64,000 nucleotides of DNA from Tetrahymena thermophila SB210 (taxonomy: Eukaryota > Ciliophora > Oligohymenophorea > Hymenostomatida > Tetrahymenidae): assembly GCF_000189635.1 (NCBI RefSeq), contig NW_002476317.1, positions 868,001 to 932,000 on the forward strand. The letters are read 5' to 3'. The position numbers and the translations under genes are program-made. Of the stretch, positions 49,672 through 62,028 are shown piece by piece (the stretch's first letter is position 1; the number at the start of each line of letters is the position of its first letter). Under the pieces are notes generated by a model. That model was not told where the DNA came from and searched no databases. It saw only the letters and a list, made by a program, of their open reading frames with translations.

Positions 49672-52600
49672 TCACTTTTTCTTTTTATTTTTATCTCCTT
49701 TTTAGTCATCTGCTGGTGCTTTCTTCGCTTCATAATTTGCTTGGAGCCCAGTAACTACTTAATTAAATTTCTACAAAAAAATTTTTAATATTCAAATAAT
49801 TTTTTACAAAAGTTTTTACCTTAAACTCTTTAAATTCTTCTTTTGAGGTGAATGGTACATTAGAGAGTGGTCCAATAAACTCACTAAGCTTTATTTATTC
49901 TTCATTAATCTAAATTAAATTAAAATATAATTTAAACTTTTTAAAAATAAAATATTTAAAGAGCTTACTTTTTGTAATCTTCTTTCTGTAAAAACTCTAT
50001 CAATTGCCATTTTGAACTATTTAAATAAAAAAATTTTGAAAAAACATAATATTAAATTAAAAATTTACTGATCCTGCTGACCAACCCTCTGTAATATGAG
50101 CAATAGTATTAATTGGAAAATTATCTGGTAATGGGACTTTTTTCTATTCAAGGAATGTTTTAAATAATAACATTCTTGTGCCATAATTGGGGAAGGGGAA
50201 ATATATTTTTTTATCGAAGAATGACTTAATTTCCTTTTATGAGCAATCCCAAGGTCTGTTAGTGCTACCAATAAATACTACTCTATCTTCAGGTTCAAAG
50301 AATTTACCTTTCTTGAAATCCATTAAAGGTTTCTTCATTTTTGCGAAAAGAGGATTCACCTAAGACTTCTTCTTTTTAGCTTATCCAAAGATGTACTCAA
50401 AATCTTCGCAATAAATAATTGCTGGTTAGAATTCTTTTGCAACTTTAAAGGCACTGTTTATCATACCATCAATCTACTTTTTATCAGTATACTATCCATC
50501 AATATTAGATGGAGATATATCTAAAACTATTGCATTACATTCGTGTGCCAACGCTCTGACAGCCAGAGTTTTTCCTGATCCTCTAGGACCCATAAAGAAG
50601 AAATAGTTCATCTTATCTAACTTTTCTTTGGCATACTTAGATCCAAGAGGAAAAGCGATGTACTCTGCTATAATCTAATATTATCAGAATTAAGTATTCT
50701 TTCAAAATAAATGAATCAATTAACATACTTATCTTATTTAAGCAATAGATGGATCGGGCATTTTTGTTGATGGCTCTTCTAATTAAGCTTTTTTCAACTT
50801 CGCATCAGTTAATGCTTCAGTTTTTTTGAGATTTTCGTCAGCCTAAATTTCTTATATTTTTCCCAAAACATTTTATTCTCCCTTCAGATCCATTAGCGAG
50901 GCTGGTATAAGCTTTTTTGCGACTCTTTTTTCAACAAGCTTTACCAAAAAAAAATTAGTAAAACAATTTTTAAATATAAAAATTAACACAATTTATTTAA
51001 TTAATTACCCCTGCTAGAATATCTTTAGGATCTCTGCCTTTATTAGAAGAATCACCAGGGAATTTCTTTTTATTTTTACCTTTGTTTCTTGGTCTGGGTG
51101 GCTTTTTTTACTTCTTTTTTTTGATATCATATCTCAACCTCACAATATCTAACTCTTCAGCAATCATTTCATCTACTTATTGCTTAATTTATTCTTCTAC
51201 AACTGGCTTAATGAGCATTTTTGCAAGCTCAGTTTCATGCTTTTACTCAAAATTATTGGTCTCATCTCTTTTACTCCATTCTCCTGAGTGTTTTTCAATC
51301 CTTTTATAGCATATTCATTTAAAATAAAACAAAACTTTGATATAGAATTTTACTGCTCTTAAAGTTTGAGGACTATTGGAGATGGCCCAGTTGGTTTATT
51401 GTTTTCTAAAAATTCGTCCAACTAATTTATTATATATCATACAACACTAAATAAAATATGAAGTAATTAAATTTACTTCTGAGGGTTTACCCTTCTTTTT
51501 CTTATCATCTTTTTTAGCAGCTCCTTTTTTCTTAGCTTCTTCTGCAGCTTTTGCTGCCTCTGCTGCTTACTATTCAGGATCCATCACTTGTTGATTATAA
51601 AATTCTGAGGGGTCTTAAGGAGCTTCTTTGAATTCATTCTTCTCTAGCTCTCTCATTATCCATTCTCTCCTTTCAGCTCTCATCTTATCTAAGATATCTG
51701 GACCTTCATTACCCTTAACAAGCCTTTTCAGATTTTCTATTTCATCATTGAATTCTTACTCATGTTCTTCCTAAATATATTTCATCTTTTATCTTTTATT
51801 TTATGCTTACTTATACTATGACTCTGGTAAAGTAGGATCTTCAACTACTTTTTTCATTCCTAAAAATAGCAATTCTTCTTCTCTTATATCTTAAACCTTA
51901 AAAATAGTTTTAGAATATATTTTTATAAATTAATTAATTAATGAATTAATTTCATACTAATTTTCTTGACTTATAACCTCTCCAATATTTTTTGATTACT
52001 AAAGCAGCATCATCTTTTTCTGTCTCTTCACCAATTTCTGTACCTTCAGCAAGCTTTTTTTATCTTTCTAGTTTCTTTTCTTCTTCTTTTTTAAGTATTT
52101 TTGCTAGGTTAGCTCTTTCTATACCCTAGCGCCCTCTTTCATAGCGCTAAATAATTCTAATAGCTGTATCCATGTCAGCCTATAGAGTGTTTTAGTCTTC
52201 ATACTATTCTTCTTAAGGCTCTTTTGTGTCAGTGTATTCCAAAAGAAGTGCATCGAGTATTTAATTTCTTTCATCTAAACGTTTTTTGTCTTCTTCTCTG
52301 AAATATCTAGGAATAGGTATATCCAAACAGTCTGGAGTTAACTTCAAATCCATAACAAGTTCATCCAGATTAGGATAATCACTTTTGTAAGTAGCATCGT
52401 ATTGAGTATTGTATTTTACAACTTACTAAATTAATATAAAAAAATTAATAAAAACTTAAAATATTTAAATCCATATAAGCTTCTTAATATTGGTAATAAA
52501 CATTTAAAAGTATATTATATTTATGAATCTTTTTTTTAAATATCATTATATTATTACTGATTTGGTTTCACATAATCTGACTATCACATTTTCTAGCATT

Positions 52601-53013
52601 TCCTTAAGGAGAACTCTTTTTTAAGGATGAACTAATTAATCATAGCAATCTTCTAATTTCTTATAAATATCTATATATTTAATGTAGAGGGTTGCCCAGA
52701 AATGGAACCATTCGGAACTATCTCTTTTATACTTCATCTTTTATTATTTTAAAGATAAGATTTTAAAATTTCAAACTTGTTAAAATATTCATATATTTTG
52801 GATTATATCATAGATTTTCTAAAATTATAAATTTTCATCAAAAATCAAGAATAAATAAAAATAGAAAATCTAAATCTTAAATCCAGGAAGCTTGGTCAAT
52901 TTATTAAGACTACTTACTCCTAACTATTATTCATTTTATTCTAAAGGAAGGTATTCTAGAGTAACTTACTCCATGAGATCATTAATGGCTTCTTGCCATT
53001 TCATATTATACAT
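49672..53013 (-). CDS. IQ and AAA domain protein, nexin-dynein regulatory complex subunit DRC11/IQCA1-like
   Basis: DRC11 (IQCA1) is a subunit of the nexin-dynein regulatory complex that links outer doublets in motile cilia. The N-terminal region has the family mark YIKYIDIYKKLEDCYDQLVHPQKR. An IQ motif follows (ALVIKKYWRGYKSRK, about 51963-52010), then Lys/Glu-rich coiled coil and KKDDKKKKG, and then an AAA ATPase domain. Walker A is GPRGSGKT (about 50566-50594) and sensor 1 is FIGSTNRPWD. Walker B reads IIYCEDFE, an inverted acidic pair compared with the usual DE. The C-terminus is Lys-rich, with TGA at 49672-49674. There are about nine short introns. I start at MYNMKWQEAINDLME (53013) and join through a 23-nt microexon (52918-52940) to MKYKRDSSEW. 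If the microexon is wrong, translation could start at MKYKRDSSEW instead. About 830 residues matches animal IQCA1. Confidence 0.88.
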
Positions 53014-54216
53014 CCTATTAAAAATATAAATTATTATTTGATCTACTAACTGGGCTAAATTTATATGAGAGCTTTACATATTAGACATTTCTATAAGCTT
53101 GTATACTGATTTTCTATTTGAAAAAAAATTTAACTGTATTCAGTCAGACCTTAGGCTTAGATTTTGTTCTATGTTGTAATTGAATAGTTTATATATTTAA
53201 ATTGCACTTAATATCTAAAGTATATAATAATTTGTTAAGCAATAAGTAATTAATTAATTTTAAAATGAATCTATTTATTTCTAATTAATTAATTAATAAA
53301 AAAATGCTTTCACATATTACAAAATTTCAGTTTTATAAAATATAGAAAAATTAATATATCTTAGAAAACTACAAAATATATAAAAATCATTTAAAAAATA
53401 TATTTACTGCTCTACTATTTTAGTGAATTAACTATTAAAAAATAATTATATTTTAATAGTTATTTACACAATATTTTAATTTATATCTGAACTTTTTAAG
53501 CACTTTATTTTACTAAAATTAATTTTATTTAAATGCTTTATCAACTATTAACAAATTAATGAAAATAGATAGATATAAAATATAATGTTTTAACCTTGAG
53601 AAATGAATATTTAACTCTTCACATGTTTATTGAGATAATTTTTTCTATATTAAATTACTTGAAAATTTATGAATAGAAATTTTCTTTGCTTCTTATATTT
53701 TAGTTTACAAAACATATTAAAAAAATTAATTTAGAAAAAATAAAAAATTAAGAAATATTTAGATAAACTTTTATAAAAAATTAATTTTAGGAGCCATAAA
53801 AAAAATAAGAAACTTAATTAGTCATTTCTATAAATCGATAAAAAACTAGCAAATATTTATTATTCATAGTAATGTTTTTTAGATATCTTTATGTTTTTAT
53901 AATTTGACACACTCTATCAAACGATATAAGAATATATTTTAATTACACAAATTTTAACGAACTGATTAATAGATTTAATTGAAAATAAGCAAACGCAATA
54001 ACTGTGAATAAGATAGAATAATTAAAAAATAAGATTAAATAATTATATCAATTATAGCTAATATAAAATAATCAGAACTAATATATGCACCGTTTTAACT
54101 AGTTAAACGATACTTAGCAAACAGGCTAATAGTTTTGGGATAGATCTTAAAAATAAACGAATCTAAGTCATTATTTAGAAGAACAAAATCCTTAATTACA
54201 AAATGATTAATGTAAA
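53014..54216. other. Divergent intergenic region, no gene seen
   Basis: About 1.2 kb of AT-rich DNA lies between divergent starts and probably holds two promoters. No protein-like frame, tRNA or tandem array was found. Confidence 0.6.
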
Positions 54217-56266
54217 ATGAGGAAGGCAATAAGAGCATATTTTGACTCTAGACCATTTTCAACAAGTAAGAATTAAATTATTTTCTTTTTATTCAATATA
54301 ATTGTAAAAATAATTTAACAAAAGTATAAGACGATAAATCTAAAAAGAACAACTCTTCATGCTCAAATAGTTACTCTAATGATAATAGTGATATTATTAC
54401 AATGCATTCACAAAATTATCATCAATTAGCTAATGAAAGTGACCTAGAATATGATGAATAGTTAAGTTAATTATTAAAAGTTCCTATAATATAAGATGCT
54501 AACCTTCAAAATTCCAAACAATACATACCAAAGTAGTCTTTCGATATTCTTTAAAAAGCATACATTGAATTATAGCAAAAGTATTTCAACGGTAATTTTA
54601 ATTATTTGTAGAACTTAAATTTTCTTAAGTTAATATTTTAAGAAATTCAATTAATACTACTTAATAATTAGATTTTATTATATAAATTATTCATAATAAT
54701 TTTAAATTTTTGTTTATAGTTAGGGAGGAAATAAAAGAAAACTAGAATTAATTATGTTCTTTGTTAAGTGAATTAAAATCATAGTAACAAAATAATGCAT
54801 AGTTATCGAACTGTAGCTAATTAAGTGAGTAGAGTATAAGCTCAAAGCTTGAAGAGAAATTTACAAGTTAAATTAATAAGGCTTTCAGGATTATGTATGA
54901 AAATTTAAAGGAGGAATCAGAAAAAATAATTTAGTAAAAAGATAAGCAAATACAAGACTTGAAAGAGCAAACTGAATAGTTGTCGAAAGTAAATGAATTA
55001 TTAATTTAGCAGAATGAGTAAAAAGAAAATGCATTAATGGATATTATACAGTATTATGGTATACTGAAGCAGTAAATAGAGAGTATAAAGCAAGAAAGAG
55101 AATTAAACTAAGAATCACCTTCCTTAGTTGTTACTCAAAGAAACTAGAACATAAAATAAGCTTTCGATTAAATGAATAATACAAATTCTAGTTTTTAAGT
55201 ACTCTAAGAGTAAACCGAAAACGCTTATTCAATTCCATCATTCTCTTCTTCAAATAGTAAAAATATCACAGATAGCATTAAAAAAAGTGATCTTCAATTC
55301 TATTCTAAAAATGGTAACAATTAATCATATCAACTCAACCCAGGCTTTTCTTTTGCAATTAAAAGCTAGGGATGTTAGTAAGAGAGTGAAAAAAAATCAA
55401 AAGAAGAGAATTAATCAAATAAAGAAAACTCTTAAAATAGCATAACCAAGCATGAGCAAAAATAAAATAATGATAAGAAATAAATTACTAAGCAGTACGA
55501 AACGTTCAAAACAGAAGAGTGCGATAAAAATGAAGAACTAATTTATTTAGAGAATTAGTAAAAAATTTAAGTACTTACTTAAAAAGATCTTAATTAGCAA
55601 TAGGATAAGCAACTCAATTAATAAAGCGATGCACAATATTACTTCGATGATTAAAGCGAAACAGTATTTGAAGATGTTTAAGGATAAAGCCTTTATGATC
55701 AGTAGTTTATTTCTAATCAATAAAATTAAAAGATGCAATAATTCGGAGAAGAGAACTATATTAGCAATGATATTTCAGCTTAATTTAATAATTAGATGAG
55801 TAATCCATAATAAAGAGACTGTAAGTATCAAATTTAATCAAATAGTACACCTAATAAGCAGTTTAGACAGCTAAATGATTATCTTCATTCTCATGAAATA
55901 AATTTTGAATAGGAATAATAAGAAATATAAATGATAAAATAAAAAGTGAAAAAATGCAATAGATTGAACATGTTATCAAAACTTAAAAAAGAAGTATTTT
56001 AGGAAGGACTTAAAACTGCTCTTATACCATCATCTATCTAAACAAATAGAAAGAGTAGTACTACTCCTAGAAAATTAATTTCTTCTATTAATAGTAGGGG
56101 TGGAGATTAAATACTATCAACTTCTAGAAATAGATCGTTTAAAGAAACCAATTAAAAGCATATTGATATCAGTCAAATAGATGATCCAATTTAGAGGGGT
56201 TTCATGATTATAGAAAATTTATATCACTCAATAGAAAGAAAATTTTAAAAATAAGAATAAGTTTGA
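54217..56266 (+). CDS. Gln-rich coiled-coil protein, unknown
   Basis: About 620 residues in three exons, not recognised. Exon 1 encodes MRKAIRAYFDSRPFST, then an intron GTAAGAATT..AAAAG (about 54266-54324). A second intron (about 54593-54719, GTAATTTT..TATAG) keeps the frame. The second third is a coiled coil (SSKLEEKFTSQINKAFRIMYENL, then KDKQIQDLKEQTEQLSKVN). The remainder is Gln/Asn/Ser/Lys-rich and low in complexity, with most Gln encoded by TAA/TAG. Near the C-terminus a more ordered basic patch appears (KKCNRLNMLSKLKKEVFQEG), followed by Ser/Arg-rich sequence. The TGA is at 56264-56266. There is no signal peptide or membrane segment, so it should be cytoplasmic or nuclear. I cannot assign a function. 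Confidence 0.78.
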
Positions 56267-56646
56267 ATTTAAATAGTAAAAACACAAAATAAAAAATTAT
56301 AACAAATACTTTAACTCTTCATTAATTGTGGAATATCCACCTCATTTTGTAGAGCTAATTTGTGGCCTTTTGGCTCTTAATTGAAAATTTGGTTATAAAA
56401 TTATGTGGCTCTTAATTCATGAAGAGTTAGAGTATATCATTATATATATAATATATTTTTTTCATCGTTGATAATATTATCAACTTTAAAAAAATTTATC
56501 TTAATTAAAATATTTGATTATAAATTTATATGTAATTCAGTAAATAATTAAAATTTGGATCTTATTATATTAACTCTAATTTAAAAATGCAATCAAATAT
56601 AAAATTTTTTCTTTATTTCCTTAAAAAGCATAATATATTTAATTTA
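56267..56646. other. Convergent intergenic gap containing an inverted-repeat element
   Basis: This gap separates two gene 3' ends. Its only notable content is the 128-bp element listed separately. The rest is AT-rich with no coding signal. Confidence 0.7.
56307..56434. repeat. 128-bp element with 21-bp terminal inverted repeats, MITE-like
   Basis: The left arm (56307-56327) and right arm (56414-56434) are inverted copies with 19 of 21 positions matching; the core AACTCTTCAT/ATGAAGAGTT is perfect. The interior is richer in G and T and holds a repeated TGGCTCTTAATT. It could be a small non-autonomous transposon relic or a foldback RNA. I see no clear target-site duplication. Confidence 0.55.
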
Positions 56647-57620
56647 TCAGAAAGAATTTAAGTTTATAAAATGAGAAGATCTCAAAACCCATTTTTGAGA
56701 AGCAGAGTCTTTGTGTAAATTTATTTTACAGAAATTTCCATCTAATAATGAACCAGGGTTAACAACAGGAACTTTGTAAATATTATTTCTTCCATGAGAA
56801 TCATGAGTATGACCATGAACATTGACTATAACTTGTTAAGAGTAGCTTTACAATAATTTATCCAAATATTCAGAGCCACTATAAACATGTTAATCACTAA
56901 CAGATTCTGTTTTCACAATAGTAGTTGAAGAGTTGTATGGACCTACGTGTGTCATAAGAATAAATTGCTTTTATGGTTCATTTTCAAATTATTTTTTGAA
57001 GAATTCATTTGCATCATCTTCTAATTCCTTTTCTGAATCGTAGGGATAACCATCCCACAATTTAGTTTTTACTCCATTAGGAAATTAGTAGCCTGGGATG
57101 CTTCCTCCAAAACCTTTTAATTTAATTTAATACAACTTAAAATAAAACTTTAATAAATAACTTTAAGATTACCAACTACTGATAAAGTTTGATTTAATTA
57201 GAAAGCCTATTTATGTATATTGAATGAATGCTGTGTCATTCTAGGTAATTCTGAAGATTTTTTATGTGCATCAAACATCGTTTAAGGATCATGATTTCCA
57301 GGTATAAGTAAAAGAGGGCATGATAGAAACTCTAAAAAATTTAATAAATTTGTGATACGAGCTTCTGATTAGCAGCATTCATTAAGATCTATATTGTTTT
57401 TATCTTAGAAAAGATTATCGAAATCACCTAAAATAAATGCATAATCTATTATGTCGTTATTGTAATCTTTATGCCATCCTTTAAGTTTTTCAATTTTTTT
57501 GTGATCCAAATGAATATCAGAAAGTAGTAATATAACCAAATCCTTTTCTTTTTTATCTCCGTACGCAAAAGGATTCAATGGTATTCTACCACTATCTGTT
57601 ATTATTTCTTTCTCAATCAT
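56647..57620 (-). CDS. Calcineurin-like metallophosphoesterase family protein
   Basis: This binuclear-metal phosphoesterase has about 300 residues. The metal-binding motifs are in order: SDIHLDH (D-x-H), GDFDN (GDxxD), LLIPGNHDP (GNHD), MTHVGP and VHGHTHDSHG (GHTH), ending NPGSLLDGNF. One intron (about 57113-57181, GTAATCTT..AAAAG) restores SVVGFGGSIPGYQFPNG, a strand-turn typical of this family. There is no signal peptide or membrane helix, so the enzyme is probably cytosolic. Family members act on phosphoproteins, nucleotides or cyclic nucleotides, and the sequence does not tell which. The start MIEKEIITDSGRIPLNPFAY is the first ATG of the frame and gives the normal length. It is convergent with the gene ending at 56266. 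Confidence 0.88.
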
Positions 57621-58101
57621 ATTTCTTAGTATTTCTTTACTTGCTTACTTGTTTGATATTTTTTTAAAAAAAATTTATTTGATTTATCGTATGAATCTTT
57701 TATTATTACAAAGAAATTTAAAAGATACAATGTTGAATTTTTTATCAGAAAAGAAATTAATAAAATAACTCAAATAATATTTTTCAATAATCTGATTAAG
57801 TGTCTAATTTTAATTAATAATAATTACTGAAAAATCTATTTTTTTATTAAAATGCTAAACTATAAAATAAATTACTCTTTTTTAATATTTAGTTAGTAGT
57901 TTTTTTAATTGAATAGAAAATGATTTTTATTATTATTATTTATTTATTACTTATACATAACAATATATTTTTATATAAAATTTTTACATTTATAAAGGCA
58001 TCAAAATAATTGAAAATATTCATTATAATATCTAAAACTTAAAAATCAAAATATTTTTTCTTAAAACATCTAGAATTATTTGTTTTTATTTTGAAACAGA
58101 A
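57621..58101. other. Intergenic, AT-rich, no gene seen
   Basis: About 480 bp lies between two minus-strand genes and probably carries the phosphoesterase promoter. Only A/T runs were seen. Confidence 0.6.
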
Positions 58102-58522
58102 TCAGAAATAAATAAAATCTTTATCTCTAGGATTGAAATGGAGATCTGAAGGATCATCTTTGATTCTGTATGATTCTACAAATTCTTAACCTTTATCTTT
58201 GTACATTAATACGTGAGCTAAGCCAATTCTAGCCTTTTTTCTTTTTTTATATAAATTTTTTATCTAAAAAATGCAAATAAATCTACTTTCAAAAATACTA
58301 TAAAGCAAATCATTAAAATGTTTAATTTATGTAAATAGTATACCTTTCAATTTTAATCTTTTTTTCATCTGTTAGCTATTTATTTTCTCTAAATTCTTCT
58401 CTGATAGCCATCATAATTTAGAATCTGTTCTTAGATGGATAATATTTCATATTTTTTAATAGTAATCTGTAAATAGTTTTAGTAGTCAAATTTGCTACAT
58501 CTGCTAAACTATTAGTGCTCAT
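58102..58522 (-). CDS. LYR-motif (complex 1 LYR) protein
   Basis: LYR proteins are small basic helical proteins that bind the mitochondrial acyl-carrier protein and help assemble respiratory complexes or Fe-S clusters. This one has 105 residues in two exons (58344-58522 and 58102-58240) around a 103-nt intron. The motif is IYRLLLKNMKYYPSKNR, a Tyr-Arg variant of Leu-Tyr-Arg, followed by the second family mark IREEFRENKQLTDEKK and a final helix KKARIGLAHVL. The acceptor at the second available AG (after 58241) is chosen because only it keeps the RKKARIGLAH frame. The tail DDPSDLHFNPRDKDFIYF is not seen in members I recall. I cannot tell which LYRM it corresponds to. Confidence 0.82.
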
Positions 58523-58758
58523 TAAATATAACTTTTTGTTTTTAAAATTTAAAAATTAAAGAAACTATGCTTTTAGTTACTTTTTATAAGAATTTCTATA
58601 CTATCTATTTATTATTAATATAAAAAAGTAAATATGTTTTCAATCTTAATATTGGAAATAATTTACAGACTTATAATCAAAACTAATCAAATTAAATATT
58701 TTTTGAAATTTATAATACCAATTAGAACTTTACTATGTAAAATTAAATATCTATTATT

Positions 58759-58770
58759 AAAAAAAAAAAA
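58759..58770 (-). terminator. RNA polymerase III T-tract terminator
   Basis: Twelve consecutive T on the minus strand follow directly after the tRNA discriminator base, a standard Pol III stop. Confidence 0.85.
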
Positions 58771-58843
58771 TGCCTTCACTCGGGATCGAACCGAGGACCG
58801 TAAGATCTTCAGTCTTACGCTCTCCCAGCTGAGCTATAAAGGC
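58771..58843 (-). tRNA. tRNA-Phe (anticodon GAA)
   Basis: A 73-nt cloverleaf without intron. The acceptor stem pairs GCCTTTA with TGAAGGC with one G-T pair, and the D-arm is GCTC-AGCTGGGA-GAGC. The anticodon stem TAAGA/TCTTA closes the loop CTGAAGA, giving GAA for Phe. The T-arm is CTCGG-TTCGATC-CCGAG. Internal A and B boxes are intact. CCA is not encoded, as expected for a nuclear tRNA gene. Confidence 0.97.
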
Positions 58844-59169
58844 TTAACAATTATTATCTGCTTTATTCTAAAAATATTTAGTTAAATTCTTATTTTCTTT
58901 AAAATCAAGATTATAATTTAATTTCTTCTATTATTAAATACTATGTCTTAAAATATCTGTAAAATAAATATTTTAAAAACTTACTCTCTCATATAATTTA
59001 CCAAGAAATATTAAACTATTTTAAAGTAATTCAATTTAAAATCCTTTTTATATATTTTTGTTTAGAATATTAACCTTAAAAATTTTAATCAGAAAAAACA
59101 AAAAAACAATTAATTCTTTTTAAAAACTTTCATATTTGATAAAAATAGTAAAAAAGAACAAAAAAATAA
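58844..59169. other. Intergenic between tRNA and the plus-strand unknown gene
   Basis: AT-rich DNA upstream of both the tRNA and the gene starting at 59170. No further RNA gene or element was seen. Confidence 0.6.
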
Positions 59170-60640
59170 ATGAGCCTATCTCAATCTGTCATAGTTTAGC
59201 CAATAAAGAAAAATAAAAATAAATAATAATGGAATGAAGAGAAATAAGATAAATAATCTGTCGAAAACTTTAATAAACTTGACAAAATGTCAGATTTGTT
59301 TTGTAATGACCAAGTTAGATTGAAGTACAATTTTAACAAAATAATTTAGGATATGCAAGATTTTCTTTAAAAGGTGAGTTTATAACAGTTAAAGCCTCCA
59401 TTTTTGCACAATACATTTGGCCTTTGGAGAAAAACAAGCTTTGAAAAGTTAGATATATTAGTTAGATTTTGTACTTTCAAGCAATAATAAACTTGGAAAA
59501 AAGTTTTTTATGAAAGAGTAGATCAAGAATTGTTTTAATAGTATATTTTAAGACTTCAAGAACCGTATATGAATTAAATACTCTATGAAAATTATTAAAT
59601 TCCTCAATAACTAGAGCCTAACCTTCTTAAAAAGACACTTCAATTATGTAATTATTAATTGAATTTTTTAAGCAAGACAGGTAAACTTTGATAAAATATA
59701 GAATCTATATTTATAAAATAGACTAAGAATTATCAGATCTATCATAAGTAATTCGTGAATGGTGTATTTAATTAGAAATCACTTTTGACATCATTGATAG
59801 AGTCAATTTATATTAAATATGTAACACTAAGCAATGGTAATTTATATTCTTATCTTACTTTACAAGTATATTAACACTATTATAAATATATTAAAAGCTT
59901 TTACATTAGTGATAACATTAAAAAAGAATTTGATATCAACAAAATTCAACTAGATTCTATTAATAAGAAGGGTTATAATTTTTAAGATTTTCTTATGAAA
60001 AAGGCATTAGTGTTTGGTGTGAGGAAATTATAAGGATTATTTAAATAAAAAGGATTGACTTGGGGCACTATACTAACTGTATTATATTCTATAGCTGCAG
60101 GTACTGCTAATCCTGTTATTGCCATATTAATTGGAAGTGTAATAAAATTTTTAAACATTTAGAAAGAAATCAACTAAATTTAAATAATATTTTAACAGAT
60201 GGGTAATTCAGTAGTTGGAAACATTCTTTCAGTAGTTTCAGATTATCTTGAAAAAGATGATAAAAAAAAATTAATAAACAACCTAATAGTAGAGTTGAAT
60301 CCAATAGTTAAAAGTTTGAAACAATAAAACGAAATGTGTGAAGTAAATATATTAAAATGTTTTGAGGCCAGTAATGAAAGCGATTATTTATTAGCTAAAG
60401 AAGGTATTTTTTTATTAATAAACAAAAATTTAACTATTTTTAATAGAGCTAAAACATAGTATAGAAAAATTGATGGAAAATGATATTGATGAATATACAT
60501 ACTCAAAAGGAGTGCTGTTATAAGAAAAGCAAGTAGGAGAATGGAATGTGATAGATTATGCTGAAGATTTAGAAGAAGATGTGTAAGGAGATTTTGCTTT
60601 GATTGATCTACCTTCTTAAAACAAGAAAAATAATTTGTGA
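59170..60640 (+). CDS. Unknown protein with a glycine/alanine-rich hydrophobic hairpin
   Basis: About 440 residues in four exons, not recognised. Introns are near 59681-59723 (GTAAACTT..AATAG), 59838-59898 and 60402-60446. All three keep the frame. The N-terminal half is polar and aromatic (PPFLHNTFGLWRKTSFEKLD). The centre has KALVFGVRKLQGLFKQKGLTW leading into a hydrophobic stretch with small residues (TILTVLYSIAAGTANPVIAI, then LIGSVIKFL), reminiscent of glycine-zipper or hairpin membrane inserts. The C-terminal third is acidic and helical (WNVIDYAEDLEEDVQGDFAL), with TGA at 60638-60640. It has no signal peptide. The hydrophobic part could let the protein associate with a membrane, but this is only suggested by composition. 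Confidence 0.75.
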
Positions 60641-60902
60641 ATGCCACTATAAAAAGCTTTGAATATGGGAATGAATGTTTTTAAAAAAGCTTTGAACTGA
60701 TTTCAATAATTAATTTTTTAATTTTACATGAAGAAATTCTAATGATTTGATTAGACTTAAAAATTATTACTTACTTTATAAAAATACCTTACTAATTAAT
60801 TATAAATTAAATGTAAAAAAATATATATATAATTAATATATAATATAGTCTAAGAATAAACTATTATAATTTTATTTTAATTATTAGGATTATTTTAAGC
60901 TT

Positions 60903-62028
60903 TCACTCACTTTTTTTCCCTTCCTATTGAGTTTCTGTTTCCTTTTTTTATGATTATTATTCATTTTATTTTGTTTCAGCAACATCTATATGTTCTTCTT
61001 TGCATTAGGCCTTCATAGGATACTCTCTTGCTCCAAAAATAGTTGTTCCAATTCTAACATTAGTTGATCCATAAAGAATCTAGTTATATAATTTTTTTGT
61101 TAATTCATTAAAACTACTAAAAAAATATTATTTATTTTACTGCTTTTTCAAAATCTTATGACATTCCCATAGATAGCTCTATTTCATCTTTGTTCAACTT
61201 AAATTTCTCACATATTTCTATTTTCAAATCGTAAAGTTGCTAATTTAAAAGATTAAATAAAGTGATTTAGAATGTTTTATTGAATTAACAATTGTTTTAC
61301 AATAAATGCGTTCTCATCCCCTTCATATCCTATTGTCATCAAACCTGAAAACCTTTATATTTAAATATTTTAGAATTATATTAGAATATTTTAATTACTC
61401 TAAATTGGGACATTGTGTCATAATAAACTCTACAAGAGCTGGAGCATCTTCAGTACTTACTCCTGATTTGGCTTATTTTAGTTTTAAAAAACAAATTAGA
61501 TTTTATCATTTAAAAGTTTGCTTTTTACTGTCTTCAGTACTTGTTTTGACTTGAATTAAAACTTTTAACTTTTTGGATAGCTTCTAGCATTCTTTATTTA
61601 CCTTAGTTGCCAACCTGAAAATAATAAAGAAATAAGTAATTTAAAATTAAAATTATGCTCTACTTTATTGAATCTATTGTTTCAAGCATGTACAGATTTG
61701 GGACAAGTACTTATTTAATCTTATTTGTTTGTAGATGTCCAATATAATGCCATTTTATGTCTTATGGAAGCTATTTTTAATAATCAAACATTAATTAATT
61801 GATTTTTGTTTTATTTATAATTACTTTAGGTGCTTTTGTGACAATTTCATCAACATAATTTTCACCGAAATGTCTTAAACCAGCGTCATAAGCTTGCTAC
61901 AATAACTCAAGAGGCTTTGTCTTAGAAGCACCTACTATTGTGCATCTACTGGTTTTAGTACTATTTTTTATAGCTGAATTAACTTTATCGATAACTTGCT
62001 TTAAAGATTTAGCTATTGCGGTCTCCAT
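60903..62028 (-). CDS. Pyridoxal phosphate homeostasis protein, YggS/PLPBP family
   Basis: This small fold-type III PLP-binding protein keeps vitamin B6 and amino acid levels in balance and has no known catalytic reaction. The family marks are all present once introns are removed: IVGASKTKPLELLQQAYDAG (the PLP lysine lies in SKTK), HFGENYVDE, KWHYIGHLQTNKIK, VLIQVKTSTED then TKSGVSTED, FSGLMTIGYEG, ELSMGMSQDFEKAI, and GSTNVRIGTTIFGAREYP. The coding part is split by about six short introns, for example GTAAAAAGCAAAC..AATAAG inside the TSTED-TKSGV segment. The protein is about 260 residues plus a Gln/Lys/Glu-rich tail (QQSQKKETETQQEGKK) beyond the usual end. The stop is at 60903-60905 and the start ATG at 62026-62028. 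Confidence 0.94.

Noticed and set aside
58600..58900. A plus-strand reading frame overlapping the tRNA
   Set aside because: It runs through the antisense of tRNA-Phe and has no protein-like composition outside it.
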